Shown here piece after piece: positions 9,594 through 18,460 of a stretch of 64,000 bases of DNA. The DNA is taken from contig NZ_BCNT01000007.1 in the NCBI RefSeq assembly GCF_001544075.1, positions 124,001 to 188,000 of the forward strand. The letters are read 5' to 3'. The DNA is from Comamonas terrae. GTDB lineage: Bacteria > Pseudomonadota > Gammaproteobacteria > Burkholderiales > Burkholderiaceae_C. The notes under the pieces are model-generated. The model saw only the letters and a program-made list of their open reading frames with translations. It was not told where the DNA came from and made no database searches. A program made the position numbers and the translations under genes. Within the stretch, counting starts at the first letter, position 1. The number at the start of each line of letters is the position of its first letter.

Positions 9594-10226
9594 ATGGATT
9601 GGCATACGTGGCTCGCGTTTTTTGTGGCTTCCTGGATCATTGCGGTGTCCCCGGGTTCGGGGGCCGTGCTCTCCATGAGCCATGGGCTGTCCTATGGCGT
9701 GCGCAAGACCAGCGCCACGATCTTGGGGTTGCAGCTGGGACTGCTGCTGATCCTGCTGATTGCCGGCGCGGGCGTAGGCTCGCTGCTCATGGCTTCGGAG
9801 TGGGCCTTCAATGCCGTCAAGATCGCGGGCGCCTGCTACCTCATCTATCTGGGCATCAGCCAGTGGCGGGCCGGCGGCTCGTCCCTGATCGCCCAGGAAG
9901 TGGTTCCCGAGATCAGCTTCAGGCGGCGCGTGCTCACGGGTTTCCTGACCAATGCCACCAATCCCAAGGGCATCATCTTCATGGTGGCCGTGCTGCCGCA
10001 GTTCATGACCAGCAGCCGCCCGCTGGCGCCCCAGCTGGCCATTCTGGCCGTCACCATGCTGGCCGTGGACACGACCGTCATGCACGGCTATGCGGCGGGC
10101 GCCAGCGCCTTGCGCGGCCTCATGCGCAGCGCACGCGCCATGCGCAACCAGAATCGCGTCTTCGGCAGCCTGCTGATGGCCGTCGGCTCCGGCCTGTTCT
10201 TCGTGCAGCGCGCCGCGTCATCTTGA
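9594..10226 (+). CDS. LysE family amino acid exporter
   Basis: A 210-residue integral membrane protein with six predicted helices and the LysE/RhtB signature SPGSGAVLSMSHG near the N-terminus. Members export amino acids or related small molecules across the inner membrane. The start at 9594 gives Met-Asp-Trp-His-Thr-Trp-Leu, usual for the family; four upstream in-frame residues could be included. The gene stands alone, divergent from the KefC-like antiporter across a 187-bp gap. The 190 bp downstream contain only GC-rich sequence and a short AAGCGGCGGCGCCGCTT palindrome near 10235. Substrate not predictable. Confidence 0.88.
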   Translation: MDWHTWLAFFVASWIIAVSPGSGAVLSMSHGLSYGVRKTSATILGLQLGLLLILLIAGAGVGSLLMASEWAFNAVKIAGACYLIYLGISQWRAGGSSLIAQEVVPEISFRRRVLTGFLTNATNPKGIIFMVAVLPQFMTSSRPLAPQLAILAVTMLAVDTTVMHGYAAGASALRGLMRSARAMRNQNRVFGSLLMAVGSGLFFVQRAASS

Positions 10227-10416
10227 TTTCCCTTAAGCGGCGGCGCCGCTTTCCCATGAGGGAGGCGACATCTTCGTTGCGGGGTGGCCCTTGCTCGATG
10301 TCCTTGAGTTGAGCCGTGCCTTCATGGCCCGCAAGCGATGCGCGGGTTGTGGGTATAGGGATCGTGTTGTCGCATGGCAGACAAAGCCGGCGCGCAGGCG
10401 CCCCTACATTGGGGGC

Positions 10417-10881
10417 ATGAAAACCTTCCATTCCTACTCAGAAGTGCTGTCCTGCATCGGGCAGGAAGTCGCGGTCAGCGACTGGATCACCATCACGCAG
10501 GCGCAGGTCCAGCTGTTTGCAGATGCCACCGGCGATCAGCAATGGATTCACACCGATCCCGAGCGCGCAGCCAAGGGGCCGTTCGGCGCGCCCATCGCTC
10601 ACGGCTTTCTCACGCTTTCGCTGCTGCCCCAGTTCTTTGCCCGCAGCTTTGCGATCGAGGGCTCGCGCATGGGCGTGAACTATGGCCTCAATCGCGTGCG
10701 CTTTACCTCGCCGGTGCCCGTCGGCAGCCGCTTGCGCGCCCGCATGACGCTGCAGGCCGCCGAGCGCGTGGAGCCCGACGGCCTGCAGATGACCTGGCTG
10801 GTGACAGTGGAGCGCGAGGGCAGCGACAAGCCCGTATGTGTGGCCGAATCCCTGGCCCGCAACTACGGCGCTGCCGCCTGA
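10417..10881 (+). CDS. MaoC-type (R)-specific enoyl-CoA hydratase
   Basis: A 154-residue single hot-dog domain of the MaoC family. The hydratase motif is visible as Asp-Ala-Thr-Gly-Asp-Gln-Gln-Trp-Ile-His followed by Ala-His-Gly-Phe-Leu-Thr-Leu-Ser, which carries the catalytic Asp and His. These enzymes hydrate trans-2-enoyl-CoA to (R)-3-hydroxyacyl-CoA and link beta-oxidation to polyhydroxyalkanoate synthesis. The start at 10417 (Met-Lys-Thr-Phe-His-Ser) is chosen over an upstream Met because the extra sequence is Arg/Cys-rich and unlike the family. It is followed by a terminator. A second, different MaoC gene lies at 59861-60310. Confidence 0.88.
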   Translation: MKTFHSYSEVLSCIGQEVAVSDWITITQAQVQLFADATGDQQWIHTDPERAAKGPFGAPIAHGFLTLSLLPQFFARSFAIEGSRMGVNYGLNRVRFTSPVPVGSRLRARMTLQAAERVEPDGLQMTWLVTVEREGSDKPVCVAESLARNYGAAA

Positions 10882-10904
10882 GCCGCCTGGCGAACGAATC
10901 CGTT

Positions 10905-10938
10905 CAAAAAGCCCCGAGCCTTGAAACCTGGGGCTTTC
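10905..10938. terminator. Intrinsic terminator between MaoC and DUF4148 genes
   Basis: An A-tract, then a stem AAAGCCCC / GGGGCTTT with a loop that extends the pairing imperfectly. The two flanking genes converge, so it can serve both. Confidence 0.7.
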
Positions 10939-10961
10939 CTGCCTGGTGAAGGCGGACGGGC

Positions 10962-11270
10962 TTAGCCGCCGAAGTTGTCCAGCTGGCCGGCCTGGTTGGC
11001 TGCAACCGCTTCCTGGCGCACCTGCTCGCGGGAAACGGTGGACCGGGTGCCGGGCGCCTGGGAGAAGTGATAGCCTTCCTCGATGGCGCGGAATTCGCCG
11101 CTGGCCTGGGCGGCCTTGAGTTCGGCCAGCACCTGGGCGCGTGTCAGCGTGGAGTGGCTTTGCTCCTGGGGAGGGTAGTGGCCATCGGCGAAATCGAGGC
11201 CTGCGGCCTGGGCTGCAACGGCGGACATTGCAATGGCAGCAACAATGGCAAAACGGCTGGCGTTTTTCAT
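10962..11270 (-). CDS. DUF4148 small secreted protein
   Basis: A 102-residue protein with a Sec signal peptide (Met-Lys-Asn-Ala-Ser, hydrophobic core, Ala-Gln-Ala-Ala cleavage area). The mature part contains two copies of the family element Thr/Ser-Arg-x-Gln-Val-x-x-Glu, separated by a Tyr-Pro-rich linker. DUF4148 proteins are abundant in Burkholderiales, are predicted periplasmic, and have no assigned function. It is monocistronic, with its own upstream region of 164 bp to the trmL gene. A second protein with a similar mature N-terminus begins at 63780. Confidence 0.85.
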   Translation of the reverse strand: MKNASRFAIVAAIAMSAVAAQAAGLDFADGHYPPQEQSHSTLTRAQVLAELKAAQASGEFRAIEEGYHFSQAPGTRSTVSREQVRQEAVAANQAGQLDNFGG

Positions 11271-11434
11271 GGTTCTTCCTTTTATCGCAGGGCTCGTTGT
11301 TCCTTGCGGATATCGCTGGATGGCGCGAGCCCATGACCAGTAATTTAGGACGAAGCGATATGGGGAAAAACCCCTGAAACAGCAACTTATCGTTCCAGAA
11401 ACGGCAACAATCGGCCTGCGGGCCGGCCACAAGC

Positions 11435-11929
11435 CTAAGGCGCAGGAGTCGGCTCTGCAAGCGCTGCGCCGGGAAAGCCGAGCTGGCGCCAGGCCTCGAA
11501 TACCGTCACGGCCACGGCGTTGGAAAGATTGAGGCTGCGTTGCGACGCCCGCATGGGCAGCCGCAGGCGCTGCGCATCCGGGAACTGGGCCCGGATTTCC
11601 TGCGGCAGTCCCTTGCTTTCGGAACCGAACACCAGCCAGTCGCCGTCCTGGAATGCGATGGCATGTGCGGGGCTGCTGCTGTGGGTCGTCATGGCGAACA
11701 TGCGCTCGCGCCGGGGCTGGCAGCTGGCCAGGAATGCCTCCCAGCTGGCATGGCGGGCCACGGCGGCATATTCGTGATAGTCCAGGCCCGCGCGGCGCAT
11801 ATGCCGGTCTTCCATGGAAAAGCCCAGGGGCTCGATCAAATGCAGGCTGCAGCCCGTGTTGGCCGCCAGGCGGATGACATTGCCCGTATTCGGCGGAATC
11901 TCGGGAGCGACAAGAACGATATGGAACAT
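11435..11929 (-). CDS. trmL: tRNA (cytidine/uridine-34-2'-O)-methyltransferase TrmL
   Basis: A 164-residue SPOUT-class methyltransferase that modifies the wobble base of leucine tRNAs with S-adenosylmethionine. It has the compact length and motifs of the TrmL group: Pro-Glu-Ile-Pro-Pro-Asn-Thr-Gly-Asn near the N-terminus, Phe-Gly-Ser-Glu-Ser-Lys-Gly-Leu in the middle, and the knot-forming Arg-Ser-Leu-Asn-Leu-Ser-Asn-Ala near the C-terminus. The first Met gives the canonical Met-Phe-His-Ile-Val-Leu. It lies just downstream of comF on the same strand, with an 83-bp gap. Confidence 0.93.
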   Translation of the reverse strand: MFHIVLVAPEIPPNTGNVIRLAANTGCSLHLIEPLGFSMEDRHMRRAGLDYHEYAAVARHASWEAFLASCQPRRERMFAMTTHSSSPAHAIAFQDGDWLVFGSESKGLPQEIRAQFPDAQRLRLPMRASQRSLNLSNAVAVTVFEAWRQLGFPGAALAEPTPAP

Positions 11930-12012
11930 GGCCGGTATTGTGCAGTTGCGGGAGCCATGGCGTGGCTCGGCCGGGAAGTTCCAGACTGGCGCGGCGTGAT
12001 GCCATCTCCTTT

Positions 12013-12741
12013 TCAGGGCGTGCGGCAGAGCACCAGCGCCGAGACGCCGGCGGCGCCCGACTGCAGTAGGCAGCCTGCGAGCGCATCGAGCGTGGCGCCC
12101 GTGGTCATGACGTCGTCCAGCAAGGCAATGTGTCGGCCTCGGATGCGGCTGCTGAAATCCGGAGCAACGGCAAAGACCTTCTGCAGATGGCGCAGGCGCT
12201 GGGCGCGGCCCAGCTCATGCTGGGACTGCAGTGTGTGCCGGCGTTCCACCGCCCGGTGCCAGACGGGAATGGGCGGATGCAGGGCGCGGGCCAGCAGCAG
12301 CGTATGGTCAAAGCCGCGCTCGCGCAGGCGCTGGTCCGACGCAGGTACAGGCAGCAGCAGATCGCTGCCGTCCAACACCTGTTCCACCTGGGGGTGGCTG
12401 GACATGAGCCGGCCCAGACCATGCGCCAGGCCGGTGTCGCCGTGGAATTTGTAGCGCGCAATCACGTTCTGCCACGGATAGGCATAGTCCAGCACTGCAA
12501 TGCAGTGCTTCAGCCGGGGTGGCTGCTTCAGGCAGGCGCCGCAGACCGCCGCACCTCCTTCCAGATGGCGTGCGCAAAGACTGCACCGCGGGACGGGCTG
12601 ACTCCACCTGGCAAGGCAATCGGCGCAGAAGCGGGCCGCGGGCCAGCGCCTGCAGATGGCACACTGGCTGGGCAGGGCATCGAGCACTGCATTCCAGGGC
12701 CGGCTCCGCCGTGAAAGCCATGTCGCATGAAGGTCGGGCAT
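12013..12741 (-). CDS. ComF family protein
   Basis: A 242-residue ComF-type protein with an N-terminal zinc-ribbon-like region (Cys-Ala-Ile-Cys and further CxxC pairs in residues 20-70) and a C-terminal phosphoribosyltransferase fold ending in the PRPP-loop motif [11 protein letters not shown]. ComF/GntX proteins are linked to DNA uptake during transformation and to use of DNA as a nutrient; the enzymatic activity is unproven. The start at 12741 (Met-Pro-Asp-Leu-His) avoids overlap with the divergent methyltransferase; an alternative Met lies at 12765. Confidence 0.88.
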   Translation of the reverse strand: MPDLHATWLSRRSRPWNAVLDALPSQCAICRRWPAARFCADCLARWSQPVPRCSLCARHLEGGAAVCGACLKQPPRLKHCIAVLDYAYPWQNVIARYKFHGDTGLAHGLGRLMSSHPQVEQVLDGSDLLLPVPASDQRLRERGFDHTLLLARALHPPIPVWHRAVERRHTLQSQHELGRAQRLRHLQKVFAVAPDFSSRIRGRHIALLDDVMTTGATLDALAGCLLQSGAAGVSALVLCRTP

Positions 12742-12838
12742 GGAATCAATATACTCGCGCCGCATCGCCTTCCTCTTTGGTGTGCCAGCTGCCGGCCGCG
12801 TCTGTGGCCGTTGGTGCACGCCCCTGTTTCCCTTCGCC

Positions 12839-13747
12839 ATGCCCCATCAACTGCCTCCCACGATCGACCCTGTTGCCGCCCAGCGCTGGCATGCTGCCGC
12901 GCCCGCGGAGTCGCCGTGGCTGCATGAAGAGGTGGCCAGGCGCATGCAGGAGCGGCTCGATTGGATCGTCAAGCCGCCGCAGCACTGGTGCCATTGGGAG
13001 CCGGTGCGCGGTGGCATGCAGGCCCATGCCCTGCTGCGCGAACGCTATCCGCAGGCCTCCTGTACGGTCTACGAAGCCGTGGCTTCGCACCGGGACGTTG
13101 CCGAGGAAAGACTGGGCCACCGCTGGTGGCAGCCGGCGCGCTGGAAAAGCGCGGGCGTGCAGATCGCCGAACCCGGGCAGGCGAGTGCGGACATGCTGTG
13201 GGCCAACATGCAGCTGCACATGGCAGCCGACCCGCAGGCCCTGATCGAGCGCTGGCACGGCACGCTCAAGGTGGACGGCTATGTCATGTTCTCCTGCCTG
13301 GGGCCTGACACCGTGCGCCAGCTGCACCGCCTGTATGCCGAACTGGGCTGGGCGCCGGCCGGCCATGCCTTTACCGACATGCACGACTGGGGCGACATGC
13401 TGGTGCATGCGGGCTTTGCCGAGCCGGTGATGGACATGGAGCACATCACGCTGACCTTTGCCACGCCCGAGCGCCTGCTCAAAGAGCTGCGCGAGCTGGG
13501 CCGCAATCTGCATCCGGACCGTTTTGCCGGCCTGCGGGGGCGAGGCTGGAAGCAGGGTCTGGAGCAGGCCATTGCCGAGCGCTGGAGCGACAGGCAGGCC
13601 GACGGGCAGTTCGCGCTGACCTTCGAGATCGTCTATGGCCATGCCTACAAGCCGCAGCCCAAGGTGCGACTGGAATCCAGCAGCTCGGTGTCGCTGCAGG
13701 ACATGCGGGCCATGTTGCGCCAGCCGCGCAACACGGGTTTGCGATAG
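12839..13747 (+). CDS. SAM-dependent methyltransferase, BioC-like
   Basis: A 302-residue protein that resembles the BioC group (malonyl-ACP O-methyltransferase of biotin synthesis). It contains Asp-Met-Leu-Trp-Ala-Asn-Met-Gln-Leu-His, close to the BioC motif after the nucleotide-binding fold, and Met-His-Asp-Trp-Gly-Asp-Met-Leu, a BioC-like C-terminal element. The glycine-rich SAM-binding loop is poorly conserved: where a GxGxG would be expected the sequence reads Glu-Ala-Val-Ala-Ser-His-Arg-Asp. It may therefore be a degenerate paralog with a different role. The start at 12839 gives Met-Pro-His-Gln-Leu; a longer reading from 12740 is possible but overlaps comF. Divergent from comF. Confidence 0.7.
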   Translation: MPHQLPPTIDPVAAQRWHAAAPAESPWLHEEVARRMQERLDWIVKPPQHWCHWEPVRGGMQAHALLRERYPQASCTVYEAVASHRDVAEERLGHRWWQPARWKSAGVQIAEPGQASADMLWANMQLHMAADPQALIERWHGTLKVDGYVMFSCLGPDTVRQLHRLYAELGWAPAGHAFTDMHDWGDMLVHAGFAEPVMDMEHITLTFATPERLLKELRELGRNLHPDRFAGLRGRGWKQGLEQAIAERWSDRQADGQFALTFEIVYGHAYKPQPKVRLESSSSVSLQDMRAMLRQPRNTGLR

Positions 13748-14391
13748 CCCAAACGTCGTTTTCCTGTCATTGATTCAACACAAAGCTGCCTACAATTTCC
13801 GTTCGGTTCCTAGATAACAGCGTTTCTTGTGGGCCTGTCTCTCCTGCCCGCAAAGACAGCGCCAGCCGGCAGGCTGCAAGGAGAGAAGTCGGGTGTTTCG
13901 CTTTGCCATGGAGACTGGCCAGCGGGTGCAGATGCCGCCGGGCCATGTGTTGGGTCATTACCGAAAGCCAGAGAAGCCTTCCGCGCGGCGAGGCGCTGCT
14001 TGGCGCGCTTCCAGTTTCTGTTGGCAGGATGGCGGCCGCCGCTTTGGCGCCACTTTACCGTCGCTGCAGTTGAAGCTGTTTTTCCCCTCCCATTTTTTCC
14101 GTGAGCCGCATGCGCCTGCTGCCTGCAGGGGCGGTGCTGCCGGGCCTTGCGTTGCAAGCGAAGTTGGCACTTGCAAAGGCCGGCTCAGGCCGGTTGCCGC
14201 TGCCGCTCCTGGCGCCCGGCTGCCGGTGTTGCGACCGCAGGTATTAGTGAATGCGCGCAGACAGTGCTATCAAACTTTAAGGCATGCTGCACGCTAGCCT
14301 GCAGCTGCGGCAGTCGGCCGCCTGTGTTCGGCGAGGGCGCAGAAGGCTGTGAATGAGTGGACAACCTGAGGCTTAGAGGTAAGTGAAAACG
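13748..14391 (+). promoter_or_regulatory. Long structured leader upstream of the cox operon
   Basis: A 644-bp gap without a convincing gene. A promoter-like pair is seen near 13783-13809 (TTGATT, then TACAAT at shorter-than-ideal 15-bp spacing). Just after it, 13831-13885 can form several mutually exclusive helices: CTGTCT (13835) with AGACAG (13854), and CTCTCCT (13839) with AGGAGAG (13879) supported by CCTGCC/GGCAGG inside. The remaining sequence up to coxB is GC-rich. Small frames (for example 13827-14297) have no recognizable family. Transcription from the proposed promoter would give a leader of nearly 600 nt. Confidence 0.4.
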
Positions 14392-15591
14392 ATGAAAAAC
14401 ATTTCCACCAAGCTGATTCCCTGGGGTTTGACATTGGCGATGACGGGATCCTTGGCTCATGCCGTTCAGGATCTGCCTGGCGGGCCGGCGGTCAATCAGC
14501 TCAACCTGGCACCGCCCGTGACGCGCATTGCCGTGGAGCAGCATTTCCTGCACTGGATGATGCTGATCATCTGCACGGTGATTTTTGTGGGCGTCTTTGG
14601 CGTGATGTTCTATGCCATCTGGAAGCACCGTAAATCCAAGGGCGCCCAGGCAGCCAATTTCCACGAATCCGTCACGGTGGAGATCGCCTGGACCGTGGTG
14701 CCGTTCATCATCGTGGTGCTGATGGCGCTGCCGGCCACCAAGGTGCTGGTGGCGCAGAAGGACACGACCAATGCCGACCTCACGATCAAGGTCACGGGAT
14801 ACCAGTGGAAATGGGGCTATGACTATCTCAACGGAGAGGGCGAGGGCCTGAGCTACGTCTCCACGCTGGACAGCAGCCACCGCGTCCTGTCCGACAGCGG
14901 CAACGTGGCCAATGCTCCCGTCGACTACCTGCTCAAGGTGGACAACCCGCTGGTGGTGCCGATCAACAAGAAGGTGCGCGTGATCACCACGGCCAACGAC
15001 GTGATCCACTCGTTCATGGTGCCGGCCTTCGGTATCAAGCAGGACGCCATTCCTGGCTTTGTGCGCGATACCTGGTTCAAGGCGGAGAAGGCCGGCGACT
15101 ACTACGGCCAGTGCGCCGAGCTGTGCGGCAAGGAGCATGCCTACATGCCCATCCATGTGAAGGTGCTGTCCGCAGCCGATTACACGGCCTGGGTCGACGG
15201 TGAAAAGAAGAAGGCTGCGGCCAAGCAGGACGACCCCAACAAGGTCTGGTCGCTGCAGGACCTCGTGGCCCGCGGCGAGAAGGTCTATGCGGCCAATTGC
15301 GCGGCCTGCCACCAGGCCAACGGCAAGGGCGCCGGCCCGATCAAGCCGCTGGACGGCAGCGCTGTCGTGCAGGGCGCGCCTGCCGAGATGATGCATGCCG
15401 TGCTCGAGGGCCGGGCCAATGGCGCCATGCCTTCGTGGAAGCAGCTGAGCGATACCGACCTGGCGGCCGTGGTGACCTTTGCCAAGAATCACTGGAGCAA
15501 CAAGACAGGGCAGGTCGTCCAGCCCGCGCAGTTCGTTGCCGCGCGCGGCGGCAAGTTCCCCGAAGGGGGCGGCGCTGCCGCTTCGCAATAA
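14392..15591 (+). CDS. coxB: Cytochrome c oxidase subunit II with fused cytochrome c domain
   Basis: A 399-residue subunit II of a heme-copper oxidase. It has a signal peptide, two transmembrane helices (about residues 55-80 and 100-120), a cupredoxin domain with the CuA ligands Cys241, Cys245, His249 and Met252, and a C-terminal cytochrome c domain with Cys-Ala-Ala-Cys-His at 303-307. It accepts electrons from cytochrome c and passes them to subunit I; the fused heme domain makes this a caa3-like subunit II. The ATG at 14392 is preferred; a GTG at 14383 sits closer to the AGAGG-like ribosome site and would add three residues. First gene of the oxidase operon. Confidence 0.93.
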   Translation: MKNISTKLIPWGLTLAMTGSLAHAVQDLPGGPAVNQLNLAPPVTRIAVEQHFLHWMMLIICTVIFVGVFGVMFYAIWKHRKSKGAQAANFHESVTVEIAWTVVPFIIVVLMALPATKVLVAQKDTTNADLTIKVTGYQWKWGYDYLNGEGEGLSYVSTLDSSHRVLSDSGNVANAPVDYLLKVDNPLVVPINKKVRVITTANDVIHSFMVPAFGIKQDAIPGFVRDTWFKAEKAGDYYGQCAELCGKEHAYMPIHVKVLSAADYTAWVDGEKKKAAAKQDDPNKVWSLQDLVARGEKVYAANCAACHQANGKGAGPIKPLDGSAVVQGAPAEMMHAVLEGRANGAMPSWKQLSDTDLAAVVTFAKNHWSNKTGQVVQPAQFVAARGGKFPEGGGAAASQ

Positions 15592-15626
15592 GTGCCTGGA
15601 ACCGATGATCGACTGGAGTTAAGAAT

Positions 15627-17270
15627 ATGAGCGCCGTACATCCTCCCATCCAGACGCCTGCGGATCATGGGCATGCGCATGGGCATGACGACCATCACCA
15701 TGCGGCGCCCTCGGGCTGGCGTCGCTGGCTGTTCGCGACCAATCACAAGGACATCGGCACGATGTACCTGCTGTTCTCCTTCACCATGCTGATGGTGGGA
15801 GGCATACTGGCCATGCTGATCCGCGCCGAGCTGTTCCAGCCCGGCCTGCAGATCGTCAACCCCGAGCTGTTCAACCAGCTGACCACCATGCACGGGCTGA
15901 TCATGGTGTTCGGCGCCATCATGCCGGCCTTCGTGGGCTTTGCGAACTGGATGCTGCCGCTGCAGATCGGCGCCTCCGACATGGCGTTCGCGCGCATGAA
16001 CAACTTCAGCTTCTGGCTGCTGATTCCCGCGGGCATCATGCTGGTGGGCTCGTTCTTCATGCCCGGCGGCGCCCCTGCTGCCGGCTGGACGCTGTATGCG
16101 CCGCTGACGCTGCAGATGGGCCCCTCGATGGATACCAGCATCTTCGCGATGCACATCATGGGCGCGAGTTCCATCATGGGCGCGATCAACATCATCGTGA
16201 CCATTCTGAACATGCGTGCTCCCGGCATGACGCTGATGAAGATGCCGCTGTTCGCCTGGACCTGGCTGATCACGGCCTATCTGCTGATCGCGGTGATGCC
16301 CGTGCTGGCCGGCGCCATAACGATGACGCTGACCGACCGCCACTTCGGCACCAGCTTCTTCAATCCCGCAGGCGGCGGCGATCCGGTGATGTACCAGCAC
16401 ATCTTCTGGTTCTTCGGCCACCCCGAGGTCTACATCATGATCCTGCCGGCCTTCGGCATCGTGAGCCAGATCGTGCCGGCCTTCAGCCGCAAGAAGCTGT
16501 TCGGCTACACCTCCATGGTGTACGCGGTGGCGGCGATCGCCATCCTGTCGTTCATCGTTTGGGCGCACCACATGTTCACCACCGGCATGCCGGTCACGGG
16601 CCAGCTGTTCTTCATGTACGCGACCATGCTGATCTCGGTGCCGACGGCCGTGAAGGTGTTCAACTGGACGGCCACCATGTGGCGCGGCTCCATGACCTTC
16701 GAGACACCCATGCTGTTCGCCGTGGGCTTCATCTTCGTGTTCACCATGGGCGGCTTCACGGGCCTGATCCTGTCGATGGCGCCCATCGACATCCAGCTGC
16801 AGGACACCTACTACGTGGTGGCGCACTTCCACTACGTGCTGGTGGCCGGCTCGCTGTTTTCCATGTTCGCGGGCTACTACTACTGGTCGCCCAAGTGGAT
16901 GGGCGTGATGTATTCCGAGACGCGCGGCCGCATCCACTTCTGGGGCTCGCTGATCACCTTCAACATCACCTTCTTCCCGATGCACTTCCTGGGGCTGGCC
17001 GGCATGCCGCGCCGCTATGCGGACTACCCCATGCAGTTTGCCGATTTCAACATGATTGCCTCCATCGGAGCCTTCGGCTTCGGCCTGATGCAGGTGTACT
17101 TCTTCCTGTTCGTGGTGTGGCCCGCGATGCGCGGCCATGGCGAGAAGGCGCCGCAGAAACCCTGGGAAGCCGCCGAGGGCCTGGAGTGGGAAGTGCCTTC
17201 GCCCGCGCCGTTCCATACCTATGTCACGCCGCCCAAGCTCGACGAGAGCGCCACGCGCGTGATCGGCTGA
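15627..17270 (+). CDS. coxA: Cytochrome c oxidase subunit I
   Basis: A 547-residue, twelve-helix catalytic subunit that reduces oxygen to water and pumps protons. The conserved Gly-His-Pro-Glu-Val-Tyr motif supplies a CuB histidine, its cross-linked tyrosine and the D-channel glutamate of A1-type oxidases; the His-His CuB pair is in Trp-Ala-His-His-Met-Phe. The heme ligand histidines are in Phe-His-Tyr. The N-terminus has a His/Gly/Asp-rich stretch (residues 13-27) before the first helix, a common Burkholderiales feature. It lies 35 bp after coxB and is followed by a 35-residue gene and ctaG. Confidence 0.96.
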   Translation: MSAVHPPIQTPADHGHAHGHDDHHHAAPSGWRRWLFATNHKDIGTMYLLFSFTMLMVGGILAMLIRAELFQPGLQIVNPELFNQLTTMHGLIMVFGAIMPAFVGFANWMLPLQIGASDMAFARMNNFSFWLLIPAGIMLVGSFFMPGGAPAAGWTLYAPLTLQMGPSMDTSIFAMHIMGASSIMGAINIIVTILNMRAPGMTLMKMPLFAWTWLITAYLLIAVMPVLAGAITMTLTDRHFGTSFFNPAGGGDPVMYQHIFWFFGHPEVYIMILPAFGIVSQIVPAFSRKKLFGYTSMVYAVAAIAILSFIVWAHHMFTTGMPVTGQLFFMYATMLISVPTAVKVFNWTATMWRGSMTFETPMLFAVGFIFVFTMGGFTGLILSMAPIDIQLQDTYYVVAHFHYVLVAGSLFSMFAGYYYWSPKWMGVMYSETRGRIHFWGSLITFNITFFPMHFLGLAGMPRRYADYPMQFADFNMIASIGAFGFGLMQVYFFLFVVWPAMRGHGEKAPQKPWEAAEGLEWEVPSPAPFHTYVTPPKLDESATRVIG

Positions 17271-17291
17271 GCAGGATCGGGAGAAGCGCAC

Positions 17292-17399
17292 ATGCAGACA
17301 CCCGAGCAGCGCAAGGCCAATCTGCGGCTGGCACTGATTCTGGCATCCACGGCCGTGGCCTTCATGGTGGGCTTCATGGTCAAGATGGCCTGGATGTAG
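17292..17399 (+). CDS. 35-residue single-helix membrane protein (cytochrome oxidase small assembly protein-like)
   Basis: A short frame read directly from the sequence: Met-Gln-Thr-Pro-Glu-Gln-Arg-Lys, then a hydrophobic helix and the end Lys-Met-Ala-Trp-Met. A GGAGA ribosome site lies 9 bases upstream of the ATG. It has the form of the tiny one-helix proteins found between subunit I and ctaG in beta-proteobacterial oxidase operons. It probably sits in the inner membrane and helps assembly or stability; this is inference from size and position. It is shorter than usual gene-finder cutoffs. The following 98 bp to ctaG are non-coding. Confidence 0.75.
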   Translation: MQTPEQRKANLRLALILASTAVAFMVGFMVKMAWM

Positions 17400-17497
17400 C
17401 AGGGCATGCGCAAAAGGCGCTGCGGTCCCGGATGCCGGGCCTGCAGCTTGGAATTCGGCAGCCGGACCGTGTGCCCGGCGGCCCATGCAGTCAGGAG

Positions 17498-18118
17498 ATG
17501 GCGGTGAACGTGCACAAGGAAAACGCGAAAATGGTCGGCAAGCTGCTGTCGGTGGCGCTGGGCATGTTTGCGTTTGGCTATGTGCTGATACCGATCTACA
17601 AGCACATCTGCGAGGTGACGGGCATCAACATCCTGTCGCTGTCGGAGCGCGAGGTGCCGGGCGCCGGCGCGGCCGGGCGCAACGTGAAGCTGCCCAGCAA
17701 CTCGCAGGTCGACACCAGCCGCACCATCACCGTGGAGTTCGATGCCAATGCGCGCGGCCCCTGGCAGTTCAAGCCGGCTGTGCATTCGCTCCAGGTGCAT
17801 CCGGGCGAAATGGCCACGGTGATGTACGAGTTCCAGAACGTGCAGGATCGCACCATGTCGGCGCAGGCCATTCCCAGCTATGCACCGCGCCAGGCGACGG
17901 CCTTCTTCAACAAGATCGAGTGCTTCTGCTTTTCTCAGTACACGCTCCAGCCCGGCGAAAAGCGCGAGTGGCCTGTGGTCTTCGTGATCGATCCGCGGCT
18001 GTCCAAGGATGTCAAGACCATCACCCTGTCGTACACGTTTTTCGAAGTCGGCGGCAAGACGCCTGCCGTGCCGCAGGGCACGGCCCAGGTGCGCAATGCT
18101 GAAGCGGAGGCGTCATGA
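17498..18118 (+). CDS. ctaG: Cytochrome c oxidase assembly protein CtaG (Cox11)
   Basis: A 206-residue copper chaperone that delivers copper to the CuB site of subunit I. It has one N-terminal transmembrane helix (about residues 13-33) and a periplasmic beta domain. The copper-binding motif is Cys-Phe-Cys-Phe in the segment Ile-Glu-Cys-Phe-Cys-Phe-Ser-Gln. The ATG at 17498 directly abuts an AGGAG, leaving no spacer, so translation may really begin at the GTG at 17504, six bases from that site. The gene overlaps the DUF2970 gene by four bases (ATGA). Confidence 0.94.
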   Translation: MAVNVHKENAKMVGKLLSVALGMFAFGYVLIPIYKHICEVTGINILSLSEREVPGAGAAGRNVKLPSNSQVDTSRTITVEFDANARGPWQFKPAVHSLQVHPGEMATVMYEFQNVQDRTMSAQAIPSYAPRQATAFFNKIECFCFSQYTLQPGEKREWPVVFVIDPRLSKDVKTITLSYTFFEVGGKTPAVPQGTAQVRNAEAEAS

Positions 18119-18351
18119 ACGGCCAGGTGCCCGGACCCGAGGACGATGCAGGCAGGCAGCCGGGGCCGCCCGGCCATAGCCTGCTGCGCACCCTGCTGGC
18201 CGTGGCCTGGGCCATCCTGGGCGTGCGCAAGGGCTCGGAATATGCAAAGGATTTTGCGCACATCACGCCGCTGCACGTGATCATCGTGGGGCTGGTGGCG
18301 ATCGTGGGCTTGGTATTGGCGTTGATATTGCTGGTGCAACTGGTGGTTTAG
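18115..18351 (+). CDS. DUF2970 small membrane protein
   Basis: A 78-residue protein with a Pro/Gly-rich N-terminus and a C-terminal hydrophobic hairpin or single long helix. The element Trp-Ala-Ile-Leu-Gly-Val-Arg-Lys-Gly before the membrane segment is typical of DUF2970. This family occurs almost always beside ctaG and coxC in beta-proteobacteria, so a role in oxidase biogenesis is likely but unproven. Its ATG overlaps the ctaG stop, which indicates translational coupling. A 109-bp gap precedes coxC. Confidence 0.88.
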   Translation: MNGQVPGPEDDAGRQPGPPGHSLLRTLLAVAWAILGVRKGSEYAKDFAHITPLHVIIVGLVAIVGLVLALILLVQLVV

Positions 18352-18460
18352 CCTGCGGGCATGCGGCAAGAGAATCGGTTTGGGCAGTTGAATGTGAAGG
18401 GTGCGGTTCTTTGACAGGCCGCGGTGAATAACAACGATCTACAGTCTCAGGAGCTGAGCG

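Noticed and set aside
10235-10260. GGCGGCGCCGC palindrome after the LysE gene as a terminator
   Set aside because: No T-tract follows and the next bases do not support a terminator; left unannotated.
13905-13925. GGAGACTGGCC segment resembling a cobalamin riboswitch B12 box
   Set aside because: The other conserved parts of that riboswitch are missing, and the downstream genes are not linked to cobalamin.
13827-14297. 156-codon frame in the cox leader
   Set aside because: No recognizable domain, Cys/Arg/Pro-rich composition and no clear ribosome site.
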